Assembly (NCBI RefSeq): GCF_005222205.1
Contig: NZ_CP032346.1
Span: 1,781,096-1,845,095, forward strand
DNA: 64,000 bases
Origin: Azospirillum brasilense
GTDB taxonomy: Bacteria; Pseudomonadota; Alphaproteobacteria; Azospirillales; Azospirillaceae
Reading direction: 5' to 3'
Shown: positions 29,401 to 36,952 of the stretch, piece after piece
Layout of the letters: every line of letters starts with the position of its first letter
Numbering within the stretch: position 1 is the stretch's first letter
Translations under genes and position numbers: made by a program
The notes under the pieces: generated by a model
The model's input: the letters and a program-made list of their open reading frames with translations, nothing else
Told to the model about the DNA's origin: nothing
Database searches by the model: none

Positions 29401-32057
29401 TCGCCGGCGTAGTCGGCGTAATAGCCGGCGTCCTCGCCGGACGCCCAGACGTGCAGGCAGTGGTGCAGGTCGTCGTTCCACTGCGCGGTGTGCCAGCGCG
29501 GGTCGCCCTCCGGATGGCGTTCCAGCAGGTGGGCTTCGTTCTCGTCGTTCTCCAGAACGAGATGGACGTGGCGGCGGCAGCGCACGGCGTCATGCACGCG
29601 TTCCGCCAGCTCCTGGAGGAACAGCTTGTCGCTGTCGTCGAGGATGGCGTGGACCGCGTCGAAGCGCAGCCCGTCCATGTGGAACTCCTCGATCCAATAG
29701 AGCGCGTTGTGGATGAAGTAGTCGCGCACCGTGGCGTTGCGCGGCCCGTCGACGTTGATGGCGTCGCCCCAGGGCGTCTTGTGCCGGTCGGTGAAGAAGG
29801 CCTTGGCGTAGGCGTGGAGGTAGTTCCCGTCCGGCCCGAAATGGTTGTAGACGACGTCGAGGAAGACCATCAGCCCCTTGGCGTGGGCGGCGTCGACCAG
29901 CGCCTTCAGGTCCTCCGGCCGGCCGTAGGCGGCGTCCGGGGCGTAGGGCAGCACCCCGTCATAGCCCCAGTTGCGGGCGCCGGGGAAATCGGCCACCGGC
30001 AGCAGCTCGATGGCGGTGACGCCCAGCTCCACGAGGTGGTCGAGCTTGTCGATGGCGGCGCGGAAGGTGCCTTCCTCGGTGAAGGTGCCGACGTGAAGCT
30101 CGTACAGCACCGTCTCGTGCCAGGGGCGCCCGGTCCAGGCGGCGTCGGACCAGTGGAACACGGTGGGGTCGATCACCTCGCTCGGCCCGTGCACGTCCTC
30201 CGGCTGGTGGCGGGAGGCCGGGTCGGGCACGCGCAGCCCGTCGGGAAGCTCGAACTGGTAGCGGCTGCCCGCCTGGGCCTGGGCGGTGGTCCATTCGAAC
30301 CAGCCGTCGGCCCGCCGCACCATGGGCAGCAGGGCCTGGGTGTCCTCCAGCCACAGCGAGACCTGCTCGGTCCCCGGCGCCCACAGCGTGAAGCGGACGG
30401 AGCCGTCGGGCTGCACCTGCGCGCCGAAGGGCATGGCATGGGCCCGCGCCTCGCCAATACGGGTGGCGCCGGGGGCGGCCAGCCCGACCGGGCCGGACGC
30501 GCGGTCGGCGACCTCCGGCCCGGCGTCGGCGCCGAGGATGCCGATGGCGCCGGCCAGCGGGATGGCCAGCCAGTCGGGCCGGTTCGCCAGCTCGTAGCCG
30601 ATCTCGTAGAGCGCCTTCTCCAGCAGGAAGAGTTTCAAAAGCTGCGTGGCGGTGGCCGCGTCGGCGGGCCAGCCCGGGCAATCGCCGATGGCCTCGCGGT
30701 AGCCGGCGACGAAGGCGGATGCGGCTTCCCCCTCCCACCAGTTCAGCCAGGCGGTGCGGGCGCCGCGCGCCGTCTCGTCCAGGCCGTCGGGCAGGGCGGC
30801 CCGCGCCCCGGCGGCGGCGTAGGTGATGGAGCGCAGCATTCCCGCCACGTCGCGCAGGATGCAGTGCTTGGCCCGCCGTTCGGCCAGCGGGCGCATCGGC
30901 TCGCCCTCGAAATCGACGATGAACAGGTCGTCCTTGCCGGCCAGCACCTGCCCCAGGTGATAATCGCCGTGCAGGCGCATGGCGTGGAAGTCGCCGCGCC
31001 GGGGCGTCAGCGTCGCGATCTGGCGCATCACCGTGGCCTCGCTGTCGGCCAGGGAGGCGGCGTAGGGGGCGATGTCGGCGTTCAGCCGCGGGGCGGCCTC
31101 GCGCAGCTGGCCCAGCACGCGGCGGGCGAGGCTGCGCACGCCGTCCGCCCAGCCCGAAAGCATGGCGGGGGTGACGGGTTCCGGCGTGAAGGCGTCACCG
31201 CCGCCGGGGGTGGCGAGCGCCCGGTGCATCTCCGCCGTGCGGCGGCCCAGCCGGCGCATGACGGTCATCAGCGCGACGTCGTCCGCCTTGTCGTCGTCGA
31301 AGCGCTCGACGCGCTCCGCCAGGGCGGCGGTGACGTGGCTCCAGGCGTCGCGGGCGTCGGGGACCAGCTCCTGCAGGATGCACAGGGTGGCGGCCTCGCC
31401 GTCACCCGTGCGCTCCACCCAGCCGAGCAGGGCGGGGGTGTTGCGGAAGTTGGCGACCTCGGTCAGGAAGCGCCCGACCTCCAGCTCCGGATGGGTGCCG
31501 GATTCCAGCTTGCGCAGCCCCTTCAGGATCGCCGCGTCGCCGACGCGGACGGAGGTGTTGGATTGCTCCACCCCGGTCCAGCGCAGCGGGGCGCCGCCGT
31601 CCAGCGCGCCCTTCACGGAGTCGAAGGCGCGGCTGCGGCCATAGCGCAGGCCGCCGTTCTCACCGCCCTTGCGGATGCCGTCGAGCAAGGCGCGAACCAC
31701 CTCCTCGTCGCCGTAGCCGTCGCGCAGGCTGCCCGTCCAGGGGAGCGCATCGGGGCCGGCGATGACGAAGGGGTCCGCGCCGTCGGCCTTGCCGTCGCGG
31801 TCGAGCACCAGGGGAAGCTGGTAGAGCTGCGGCTCGCGCCCCGGGGCCTCCACCCGCAGCAGGCAGAGCTGGGCGGAGCCGGAGGCCAGCGGAAGCGGCA
31901 GCGCATCGACGATGCGCACGGTGGGCGTGCCGGCGTCCTTTGCGGCGTACCAACGCCGTCCGGTCAGGAAGCCCGGAAGCAGTTTGTCCTGAAGCAGGGA
32001 CAGGGCCTCGCCCTCGATGGGGCCGGAAAAAGCGTTCGATTTGGGCGCTGTCGGCAA
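26418..32057 (-). CDS. Maltokinase - malto-oligosyltrehalose trehalohydrolase (TreZ) - 4-alpha-glucanotransferase (MalQ) triple fusion
   Basis: One uninterrupted 1879-codon frame encodes three enzymes. Residues about 20-505 are a maltokinase/Mak-type kinase: N-terminal GRRWYAAKDA, then HGDYHLGQVL (363-372) and the metal-binding VDFEGEP (381-387). Residues about 540-1130 are TreZ, with an N-terminal CBM48-like sandwich, YELHVGTFT, GLRFDAVHA (D800), LVLENDENE (E836) and QNHDQIGN (D933). Residues about 1140-1879 are a GH77 MalQ with GDWGIGDFGDL, ALRIDHAMAL (near 1620), VGEDLGTVP (near 1668) and SHDLATL (near 1720). All catalytic motifs look intact. The start is a TTG with GGGGAG seven bases upstream. 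The last 15 residues are encoded by a repeat element. treY lies directly downstream. Confidence 0.92.
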   Translation of the reverse strand: MPTAPKSNAFSGPIEGEALSLLQDKLLPGFLTGRRWYAAKDAGTPTVRIVDALPLPLASGSAQLCLLRVEAPGREPQLYQLPLVLDRDGKADGADPFVIAGPDALPWTGSLRDGYGDEEVVRALLDGIRKGGENGGLRYGRSRAFDSVKGALDGGAPLRWTGVEQSNTSVRVGDAAILKGLRKLESGTHPELEVGRFLTEVANFRNTPALLGWVERTGDGEAATLCILQELVPDARDAWSHVTAALAERVERFDDDKADDVALMTVMRRLGRRTAEMHRALATPGGGDAFTPEPVTPAMLSGWADGVRSLARRVLGQLREAAPRLNADIAPYAASLADSEATVMRQIATLTPRRGDFHAMRLHGDYHLGQVLAGKDDLFIVDFEGEPMRPLAERRAKHCILRDVAGMLRSITYAAAGARAALPDGLDETARGARTAWLNWWEGEAASAFVAGYREAIGDCPGWPADAATATQLLKLFLLEKALYEIGYELANRPDWLAIPLAGAIGILGADAGPEVADRASGPVGLAAPGATRIGEARAHAMPFGAQVQPDGSVRFTLWAPGTEQVSLWLEDTQALLPMVRRADGWFEWTTAQAQAGSRYQFELPDGLRVPDPASRHQPEDVHGPSEVIDPTVFHWSDAAWTGRPWHETVLYELHVGTFTEEGTFRAAIDKLDHLVELGVTAIELLPVADFPGARNWGYDGVLPYAPDAAYGRPEDLKALVDAAHAKGLMVFLDVVYNHFGPDGNYLHAYAKAFFTDRHKTPWGDAINVDGPRNATVRDYFIHNALYWIEEFHMDGLRFDAVHAILDDSDKLFLQELAERVHDAVRCRRHVHLVLENDENEAHLLERHPEGDPRWHTAQWNDDLHHCLHVWASGEDAGYYADYAGDAVKLARAMAEGFAFQGHASSYRGGEARGEPSAHLPPTAFVTFIQNHDQIGNRAFGDRITRFSRPEAVRAATSLYLLGPGIPMLFMGEEWASERPFPFFCDFADELAEAVRNGRREEFAKFPEFQDPKVRDRIPDPTAPETFQSAKLDWDDRDTGEHGEWLDWYRRILAVRRKEIAPRLENAPGGAAAHEVIDGRGIRVSWRLGDGSRLHLLANLSETPVEGMGEAVGRVLWTEGDGLDSGTMAPRSVLWTIEETTALDRLGERMGIETHYTGASGETVQASEGTIRALLAAMEVDADDPEEALAALERSELARPLPPVAVLRIDRPPFSVTVTLPAGSGTLRWTLTLEEGGERGGEADFADLPLVRKAGAEGQRFEVRRLDLGAAPAPGYHRLRLDVDGLRAEHPGLETTVIAAPATCHLPAPLQMGERIWGLSVQLYALRCAGDWGIGDFGDLVNVAEMAAARGAGIVGLNPLHALFLDNPDQASPYSPASRLFLNPLYIDVLAVPELMGCAEARDRIADEAFLRDVKAAEAAPLVDYAAVAALKLPVLERLFAHFQAEGSEERRRALAAFRAELGEGLERFCTFQALRERFAKDGTPDWRRWPEEYRDAASPAVRRFAEEQWERIDLFVWLQWLADSQLQAAAERARERGMAVGFFRDLAVGADSGGAETWADPHVVVAQAHVGAPPDLFNPAGQDWGLPPFHPHALREGGYARFIELLRANMRHAGALRIDHAMALQHVYWIPEGHPPSEGAYVAYPMDDLLGILALESQRNRCLVVGEDLGTVPEGFRERMAEAGVLSYRVMFFEWTEDGGFRGPDDYPYAALATVGSHDLATLRGWWEGHDITLKEERGLYPADGEAERQRDRRMAERARLLEALTDAFLPLPASFGPDSPYSEALGHAVHAFLARTGSAIAMVQMDDLTAELEQVNLPGTVDQYPNWRRKLRLALEDMADGPQAGAIAAIMAAARPAAVAAARPSPAPGEGGAGGAG

Positions 32058-32137
32058 GACACGTCTCCCCTGTTGGGCGGCACGGCTCGCACAACAACCG
32101 GGGCGGTTCGGTGTTCCTCCCGCCTAACCGTAGGTGG

Positions 32138-32452
32138 CTAGCCGTCGGACATGCGCGGATGGTGGGGCAGGCGGCCCAATCGGCCGATCCGTTCGGCCAG
32201 TTGCAGCGCCTCGACCACGTCGTCGAGCCGCCCGCACTGCATCAGCGTGTGGGCGTGGGTGTTGAGCGCGGCGACCACCGCGCGTTCGTCGGACACGCCG
32301 TCGGCCGGGCGCCCGTCGCGGTCGAGGATGACCGCGCCGAGCGCGGCCAGCGCCTCCGCCGACAGATTCACGGCGTCGAGCATCGCCGCGTCATCCTTCT
32401 CCGCGGCGTTCAGCACGGGTTCCAGCACCTCGGCGAGCAACCGGGGATTCAT
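32138..32452 (-). CDS. Hypothetical 104-residue helical protein
   Basis: The product (MNPRLLAEVLEPVLNAAEKDD...) is mostly amphipathic helices rich in Ala and Leu, with no signal or membrane segment. It may be a small repeat-like helical domain. CAGGAG lies nine bases before the ATG at 32452. It precedes the giant trehalose fusion gene by 80 bp on the same strand, so it may be the first gene of that transcript. Family not recognised. Confidence 0.6.
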   Translation of the reverse strand: MNPRLLAEVLEPVLNAAEKDDAAMLDAVNLSAEALAALGAVILDRDGRPADGVSDERAVVAALNTHAHTLMQCGRLDDVVEALQLAERIGRLGRLPHHPRMSDG

Positions 32453-32557
32453 GAAGGCACGCTCCTGACGGCATCTGTGCTTTAAAACACTGAAAATGGC
32501 CCGTTGTGCCGCCGCCGCAAGCCGATGCCCCGTCAACTGAACGGGAGGTAGAGGCGC

Positions 32558-32809
32558 TTACGCCTCCAACACGGACTCGACCTCGGACAGGTCGCTCAGG
32601 CGGCGGGCCAGCTTGTCCGTGCACTGGATTTCCAGGATGCCGAAGCCGGCGTTGGGCGCGATCGCGTGAAGGTCGCCGGCCATCCCGTTCTGGCTGGCGA
32701 AGCGCTTGACCCGCTCCACCATGGCGTCGCGTTCGGGCCGGCCCGGACGCAGGCCGGGCAGGGGGCGGGTGAACAGAACCTTGTAGCGTTTGAACATGGC
32801 GTGAGCCAT
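32558..32809 (-). CDS. Hypothetical 83-residue protein
   Basis: A small basic protein starting MAHAMFKRYKVLFTRPLPGL. It reads as two or three beta strands with helices (RDAMVERVKRFASQNG, then FGILEIQCTDKLARRL), an arrangement like a small ferredoxin-like fold, but no family is recognised. The next in-frame ATG (32797, MFKRYKV) is an equally possible start. It sits between two small genes on the same strand. Confidence 0.55.
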   Translation of the reverse strand: MAHAMFKRYKVLFTRPLPGLRPGRPERDAMVERVKRFASQNGMAGDLHAIAPNAGFGILEIQCTDKLARRLSDLSEVESVLEA

Positions 32810-32909
32810 GGGAGGGTTTCCCGGCCTGGATGGGGATGGACGCGCCACGGGATGTGGCACGTCCATCCCCGCCGGTGCAAGCCCTTCGGGCCGGGGTCAG
32901 TCCCCAGCG

Positions 32910-33077
32910 TCAGTCCCCAGCGTTGTCCTTGGTCGGCTCGACGTTCTCCGCGCCCTTGCGGGTGCCGCCGAAGCGGTCGGCGCCCTTGGCGTCGGGGGCG
33001 TCCGGCTTCTTGTGGTTGCCGGTGTTCTGCTGGTCGTCGGTGTGCTTGACGGTCTCTTCGGTGTGGGGCTGCTTCAT
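32910..33077 (-). CDS. Small hydrophilic 55-residue protein
   Basis: A frame from ATG 33077 to TGA 32910. The product (MKQPHTEETVKHTDDQQNT...) is very polar, rich in Lys, Asp, Thr, Gly and His, with a GADRFGGTRKGAENVEP core. Likely disordered. A 13-bp tandem duplication (32898-32910 and 32911-32923) covers the stop codon and repeats the last codons and stop. It starts 66 bp after the FAD oxidoreductase gene on the same strand. Confidence 0.55.
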   Translation of the reverse strand: MKQPHTEETVKHTDDQQNTGNHKKPDAPDAKGADRFGGTRKGAENVEPTKDNAGD

Positions 33078-33143
33078 TGGGGGGCCTCATGCTCCGTTCG
33101 GAAAGGTCACCCCCAACAACCGGCCGGGCTCGCGCCCGTTCCC

Positions 33144-34322
33144 TCAGATGACATTCGTCTCCAGCAGGGGGCGGTTCTCCACCAGACGGTCGTAGGCGAA
33201 GGCCGACAGGTTCAGGCTGCGATAGGCGCCGGTCGCGATCAGCTCCGCCAGCCCGCGCCCGGCCCCCGGCGCCTGTTGCAGCCCATGGCCGCTGAAACCG
33301 TTGCAGAACAGGAAGTTGCGAAGCTCCGGATGCGGCCCGATGACGGCGTTCTGGTCGATCTCGTTGTATTCGTAGAATCCGGCCCAGGCGTTGGTGACCT
33401 TGATCGCCTCGAAGGCGGGCACGCGCTCGGCCAGCGCCGGCCACATCATCTCCTCGAACAGGTCGTGCTCCACCGTCAGGTCGTCGGTGTCCGGGTCGCG
33501 GTCGGCGGGCGGCGGGGCGCCGCAGATGAACTGCTTGCCCTCGGGCCGGAACCACACGCCGGATGGGTCGATGACCAGCGGGCAGCCGGGCAGCTCATCG
33601 CGGCAGTCGAACACGAAGACGCAGCGCTTGCGCGCCGCCACCGGCAGGTCCACCCCGGCCATGGTGGCGACGCGGCGGGCCTGCGGCCCGGCGGCGTTGA
33701 CCGCCACCCCGCAGGACAGCCGCCGGCCGTCGGCCAGACGCACCGCGGCGACCTTGCCGTCGGCGGTGTCGATGCCCGCGACCTCCCCGGCGATCATGGC
33801 GACGCCCAGCGCCTTGGCCTTGCGGCGGAAGGCCTGCATCAGGCTGTAGCCGTCGAACCAGCCTTCCCCGGACAGGCCCAGCGAGCCGAGCGCGATCCCC
33901 TCCACCGACAGCCAGGGGAAGCGGGCGGCCAGCTCCTCCGGCGACAGCAGGGCGACGTCGGCGCCGCAGGAGAGCTGGATGGCGTTGTTCCGGCGCAAAA
34001 TGTCCGCCCCGGCCCCGGTCGCCAGATAGAGATAGCCCGGCTCGCGCAGGCCCAGGTCCACCGGGTCGCCCTCCACGGAGAGATGTTCCGTCGCGTTGCG
34101 GATGAAGGACAGGCCGAATTGCGACAGGGCGATGTTCGCCGGGGTCGAGAACTGCTGACGGATCGAGCTGGCCGACAGGGCGGAGGAGGCGCGCTGGTAG
34201 GTCGGGTCCCGCTCCACCACCGCCACGGTGCCGCCGAAGCCGGGGTCGTTCGCCAGGAAATAGGCGACCGCGCAGCCCATCACACCACCGCCGACGATCA
34301 CGACGTCGTACCGATCCGCCAT
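33144..34322 (-). CDS. FAD-dependent oxidoreductase (DAO family)
   Basis: The 392-residue flavoprotein begins with the Rossmann motif DVVIVGGGVMGCAVAYFL and belongs to the D-amino acid oxidase/sarcosine oxidase-beta/glycine oxidase group. Other typical parts are VVERD (ribose contact), AVNAAGPQARRVA, and the C-terminal GPHPELRNFLFCNGFSGHGLQQAP loop that closes over the flavin. It probably oxidises an N-methyl or secondary amine amino acid in the cytosol or at the membrane; the substrate is not evident. No partner subunit (soxA/D/G) is adjacent. Confidence 0.88.
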   Translation of the reverse strand: MADRYDVVIVGGGVMGCAVAYFLANDPGFGGTVAVVERDPTYQRASSALSASSIRQQFSTPANIALSQFGLSFIRNATEHLSVEGDPVDLGLREPGYLYLATGAGADILRRNNAIQLSCGADVALLSPEELAARFPWLSVEGIALGSLGLSGEGWFDGYSLMQAFRRKAKALGVAMIAGEVAGIDTADGKVAAVRLADGRRLSCGVAVNAAGPQARRVATMAGVDLPVAARKRCVFVFDCRDELPGCPLVIDPSGVWFRPEGKQFICGAPPPADRDPDTDDLTVEHDLFEEMMWPALAERVPAFEAIKVTNAWAGFYEYNEIDQNAVIGPHPELRNFLFCNGFSGHGLQQAPGAGRGLAELIATGAYRSLNLSAFAYDRLVENRPLLETNVI

Positions 34323-34408
34323 CGAACGCTCCCGAATTAACTATGTTTATCGTTCCGGTGATCGGGCCAGAAGGCGGGGCCGCCGTCAAGAGGGCTCAGG
34401 AGGGCAGG

Positions 34409-34450
34409 CGTTCACAGCCCAGCGCTCACAGCCCGGCGCTCACAGCCCGG
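34409..34450. repeat. Three tandem 14-bp repeats at the end of the HNH gene
   Basis: The unit CGCTCACAGCCCGG occurs at 34423-34436 and 34437-34450, preceded by a diverged copy at 34409-34422. The third copy contains the stop codon of the HNH gene, so earlier copies each carry an equivalent out-of-use stop. Confidence 0.7.
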
Positions 34451-34772
34451 CGATGGCGCGGGCGACGGTCATCCACTCGTCGCCGGGTTCGGCGTCGCGC
34501 AGGGCCAGCAGCGGCGGCCAGACGCCCAGTTGGCTGCGGCGGCGCTCGGTGACGAAGCGGTCGATCTCCTCCGGCGTCGGCAGGCGGTCGGCCTTGCGCT
34601 GGTTGCAGCGGCGGTGCGCCAGCACGACGTTCGGCGCCGCGTCGAGGCCGCCATAGGCCAGCGGAATCAGATGGTCGAAGGTCGCCTTGGCTCCTATCGG
34701 CTCCCCGCAATAGAAGCAGCGCCCGCCCTGCAGAACGTCCATGAGGCGGTATTCGTCGGAGCTGACGGGCAT
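34440..34772 (-). CDS. HNH endonuclease
   Basis: A 110-residue protein with a compact HNH (beta-beta-alpha-metal) fold: CFYCGEP zinc knuckle near residue 19, FDHLIPLAYGG with the catalytic His, then NVVLAHRRCNQRKADRLP with the second zinc pair and metal ligand. AGGAG lies six bases before the ATG at 34772. Lone HNH proteins of this type can nick or cut DNA, but the biological role is unknown and no restriction or phage genes are near. It starts 17 bp after the upstream histidine kinase gene on the same strand and is probably co-transcribed with it. Confidence 0.87.
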   Translation of the reverse strand: MPVSSDEYRLMDVLQGGRCFYCGEPIGAKATFDHLIPLAYGGLDAAPNVVLAHRRCNQRKADRLPTPEEIDRFVTERRRSQLGVWPPLLALRDAEPGDEWMTVARAIAGL

Positions 34773-34789
34773 GGTGTCTCCTGTGAGGC

Positions 34790-36151
34790 TCACACCGGCA
34801 GGCGGATCAGCACGCGCAGGCCGCCGTAGGGGCTGTCGCTGAGCGTGATGTCGCCGCCGTGGCTGCGGGCGACGTCGCGGGCGATGGTCAGCCCCAGCCC
34901 GGCGCCGCCGGTCGCCTGGTTGCGGGAGCTGTCCAAGCGGAAGAAGGGTTTGAACACGTCGTCGCGCGATGCCTGGGGAATACCCGGCCCGTCGTCGTCC
35001 ACCAGGATGTCGATGAAGCCGTCCTCCCGCTCCGCCCGCACCCAGATGCGGTCGCCGTGGCGCCGCGCGTTGGACAGCAGGTTGGCGAGGCAGCGCCGCG
35101 TCGCGTTGGGGCGCAGCGGCAGGGTCAGCCCGTCCGGCGCCGCCAGGGCCACCTCCGCCCCCTCGCGGCGGACGCCGGAGACCACCTCGTTGAGGATGCG
35201 CGTCAGGTCGGTCGGCTGCACGGTCTCCGTCCCCTCGCCGCGGGCAAAGGCCAGATAGCCCTCGATCATCGTCTCCATCTCGGTGACGTCGGTCAGAAGC
35301 TCCTCGACCTCCGGCCCGTCGCCGATCATGTCCAGCGCCAGCTTCATGCGGGTCAGCGGCGTCCGCAGATCGTGGCTGACGCCGGCCAGCATCTCCGTCC
35401 GCTGGGTGATCTGGCGGTGGATGCGCTCGCGCATGCGCAGGAAGGCGACGGCGGCCTGCCGCACCTCGGTCGCTCCCTCCGGCTTGAAGTTGCGCACGTC
35501 GCGCCCCTTGCCCAGCGCGTCCGCGGCGGCGGCCAGCCGCTTGATGGGGCGGATCTGGTTGCGCATGAAGATGATGGCGACGGTGAACAGCACCAGGGCC
35601 GAGCCGACCATCCACAGGATGAAGATGTAGCTGGTCGGGCTGAACAGGCGGCGTTCCGGCGACATCACCGACAGCACGCCGTCCGGCATCTGCACGCGGA
35701 TCTCGTACCATTCGCGGGTGATCCGGGTGTTGATGGCGAAGGGCCGCCGCACCCGCTCGTGCAGCGCCTTGCTCAGCGTGTTCTCCAGCATCCCGCGCAG
35801 CTTCTGCGGATGCTCGGGCAGGGTGCTGCCGGGTTCCAGAGTCACGATCAGGTCGGTGCTGCGCGCCGTGGCGGCCAGCGTCCAGTTGCGTCCCTCCGGG
35901 GTCGGGTCGTGCTCCAGCATGCCGATGACCATGGCGATGTCGCCGGCCACCGCGAAGGCCAGCCGGTTCGTCATGGTGTCCCAGTGCCGGTCGTAGAAGA
36001 TCCAGGTGGCCACCGCCTGGGCCAGGATGACCGGCGTCACGATGATCAGCAGCGAGCGGCCGAACAGCGTGCGCGGCAGGAACCGCTTCAGCAGCCCCGT
36101 CTGCTCGCGGCGCGGCATCGGCATCGGTGCGGCGGCGGTGTCGGTGGTCAT
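34790..36151 (-). CDS. EnvZ-like sensor histidine kinase
   Basis: The 453-residue membrane kinase has a helix at about residues 32-52, a periplasmic domain of about 120 residues, a second helix near 175-197, a HAMP region (NQIRPIKRLAAAADALG), the phospho-acceptor histidine in GVSHDLRTPLTRMK, and an ATPase domain with NLLSNARRHG (N box), DDGPGIP and GGAGLGLTI (G boxes). It is 39 bp downstream of an OmpR-like regulator gene on the same strand, forming a two-component pair. Layout and sequence are those of EnvZ/RstB-type osmo- or envelope-stress sensors; the signal is unknown. Confidence 0.92.
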   Translation of the reverse strand: MTTDTAAAPMPMPRREQTGLLKRFLPRTLFGRSLLIIVTPVILAQAVATWIFYDRHWDTMTNRLAFAVAGDIAMVIGMLEHDPTPEGRNWTLAATARSTDLIVTLEPGSTLPEHPQKLRGMLENTLSKALHERVRRPFAINTRITREWYEIRVQMPDGVLSVMSPERRLFSPTSYIFILWMVGSALVLFTVAIIFMRNQIRPIKRLAAAADALGKGRDVRNFKPEGATEVRQAAVAFLRMRERIHRQITQRTEMLAGVSHDLRTPLTRMKLALDMIGDGPEVEELLTDVTEMETMIEGYLAFARGEGTETVQPTDLTRILNEVVSGVRREGAEVALAAPDGLTLPLRPNATRRCLANLLSNARRHGDRIWVRAEREDGFIDILVDDDGPGIPQASRDDVFKPFFRLDSSRNQATGGAGLGLTIARDVARSHGGDITLSDSPYGGLRVLIRLPV

Positions 36152-36190
36152 GGTCCTGGTCCTAGTGCTCTGGGTGCTCCGGCGGCCCCG

Positions 36191-36889
36191 TTAGGGGTCC
36201 GGCCTCAACACATAACCCTCGCCGCGCACGGTGTGGAGGTAGCGCGGCTCCCGCGGGTCGGGTTCGATCTTGCGGCGCAGGCGGGTCACCTGCACGTCGA
36301 TGGTGCGGGCGTTGCCGGCGACCTTGCTGCGCTCCGTCAGCTCCTCGCGCGAGAAGATGGTGCCGGGGGAGGCGGCGAGCACGCGCAGCAGCCCGGCCTC
36401 CGCCGTGGTCAGCCGGACCACCTCCTCGCCCGCCCGCAGCTCGTCGCGGTCGGGCAGGTAGATCATCGGGCCGAGCTTCACCGGCTGCGGCGGCGCCGGG
36501 TCCGCCGGTCGGCTGGCCTGGCGGCGCAGGATCGAGTTGATGCGCAGCAGCAGCTCACGCGGGTTGAAGGGCTTGGCGAGGTAGTCGTCGGCCCCGGCCT
36601 CCAGCCCGGCGATGCGGTCGTCCGGCTCGCCGCGCGCGGTCAGCAGCAGGATGGGCAGGTCGCGCTCCCGCCGCAGCGACTCGGTCAGCTCCAGCCCGGT
36701 CTCACCCGGCATCATGATGTCGAGCACCAGCAGATCGAAGGCGAGCCCGGCCAGCTTGGCCCGCGCCTCCGCGGCGTCCTTCGCGGTGGCGACCAGGAAG
36801 CCGTTGCCGGCGAGATACTTGCGCAGCAGCTCGCGCAGGCGGGTGTCGTCATCGACGACCAGGATGTGGGGCTGGTCTTCTTCGGTCAT
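36191..36889 (-). CDS. OmpR-family response regulator
   Basis: A 232-residue regulator with a receiver domain (DDD at 13-15, phospho-acceptor D57 in LVLDIMMPG, KPF with the conserved Lys) and a C-terminal winged-helix domain (LTTAEAGLLRVLAASPGTIFSREEL, DVQVTRLRRKIE, RGEGYVL). MTEEDQPH at 36889 is the start; twelve upstream codons are not conserved. It is the cognate partner of the kinase encoded just downstream. Confidence 0.93.
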   Translation of the reverse strand: MTEEDQPHILVVDDDTRLRELLRKYLAGNGFLVATAKDAAEARAKLAGLAFDLLVLDIMMPGETGLELTESLRRERDLPILLLTARGEPDDRIAGLEAGADDYLAKPFNPRELLLRINSILRRQASRPADPAPPQPVKLGPMIYLPDRDELRAGEEVVRLTTAEAGLLRVLAASPGTIFSREELTERSKVAGNARTIDVQVTRLRRKIEPDPREPRYLHTVRGEGYVLRPDP

Positions 36890-36952
36890 GGCGGGACTGT
36901 AGCGCAACCGGGCGCCGCGCACCAAGGGAAGCGGCGCGGCCGGGCAAGGGCA

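Noticed and set aside
26682..32141. A 1819-codon open frame on the plus strand opposite the trehalose fusion gene
   Set aside because: It is an antisense shadow: the minus-strand gene has complete enzyme motifs, while this frame gives a His/Gly/Arg-rich product with no domain. High GC at third positions makes long antisense frames common.
34409..34450. Short repeats considered as a CRISPR array
   Set aside because: Units are 14 bp and directly abutting with no spacers, and no cas genes are near.
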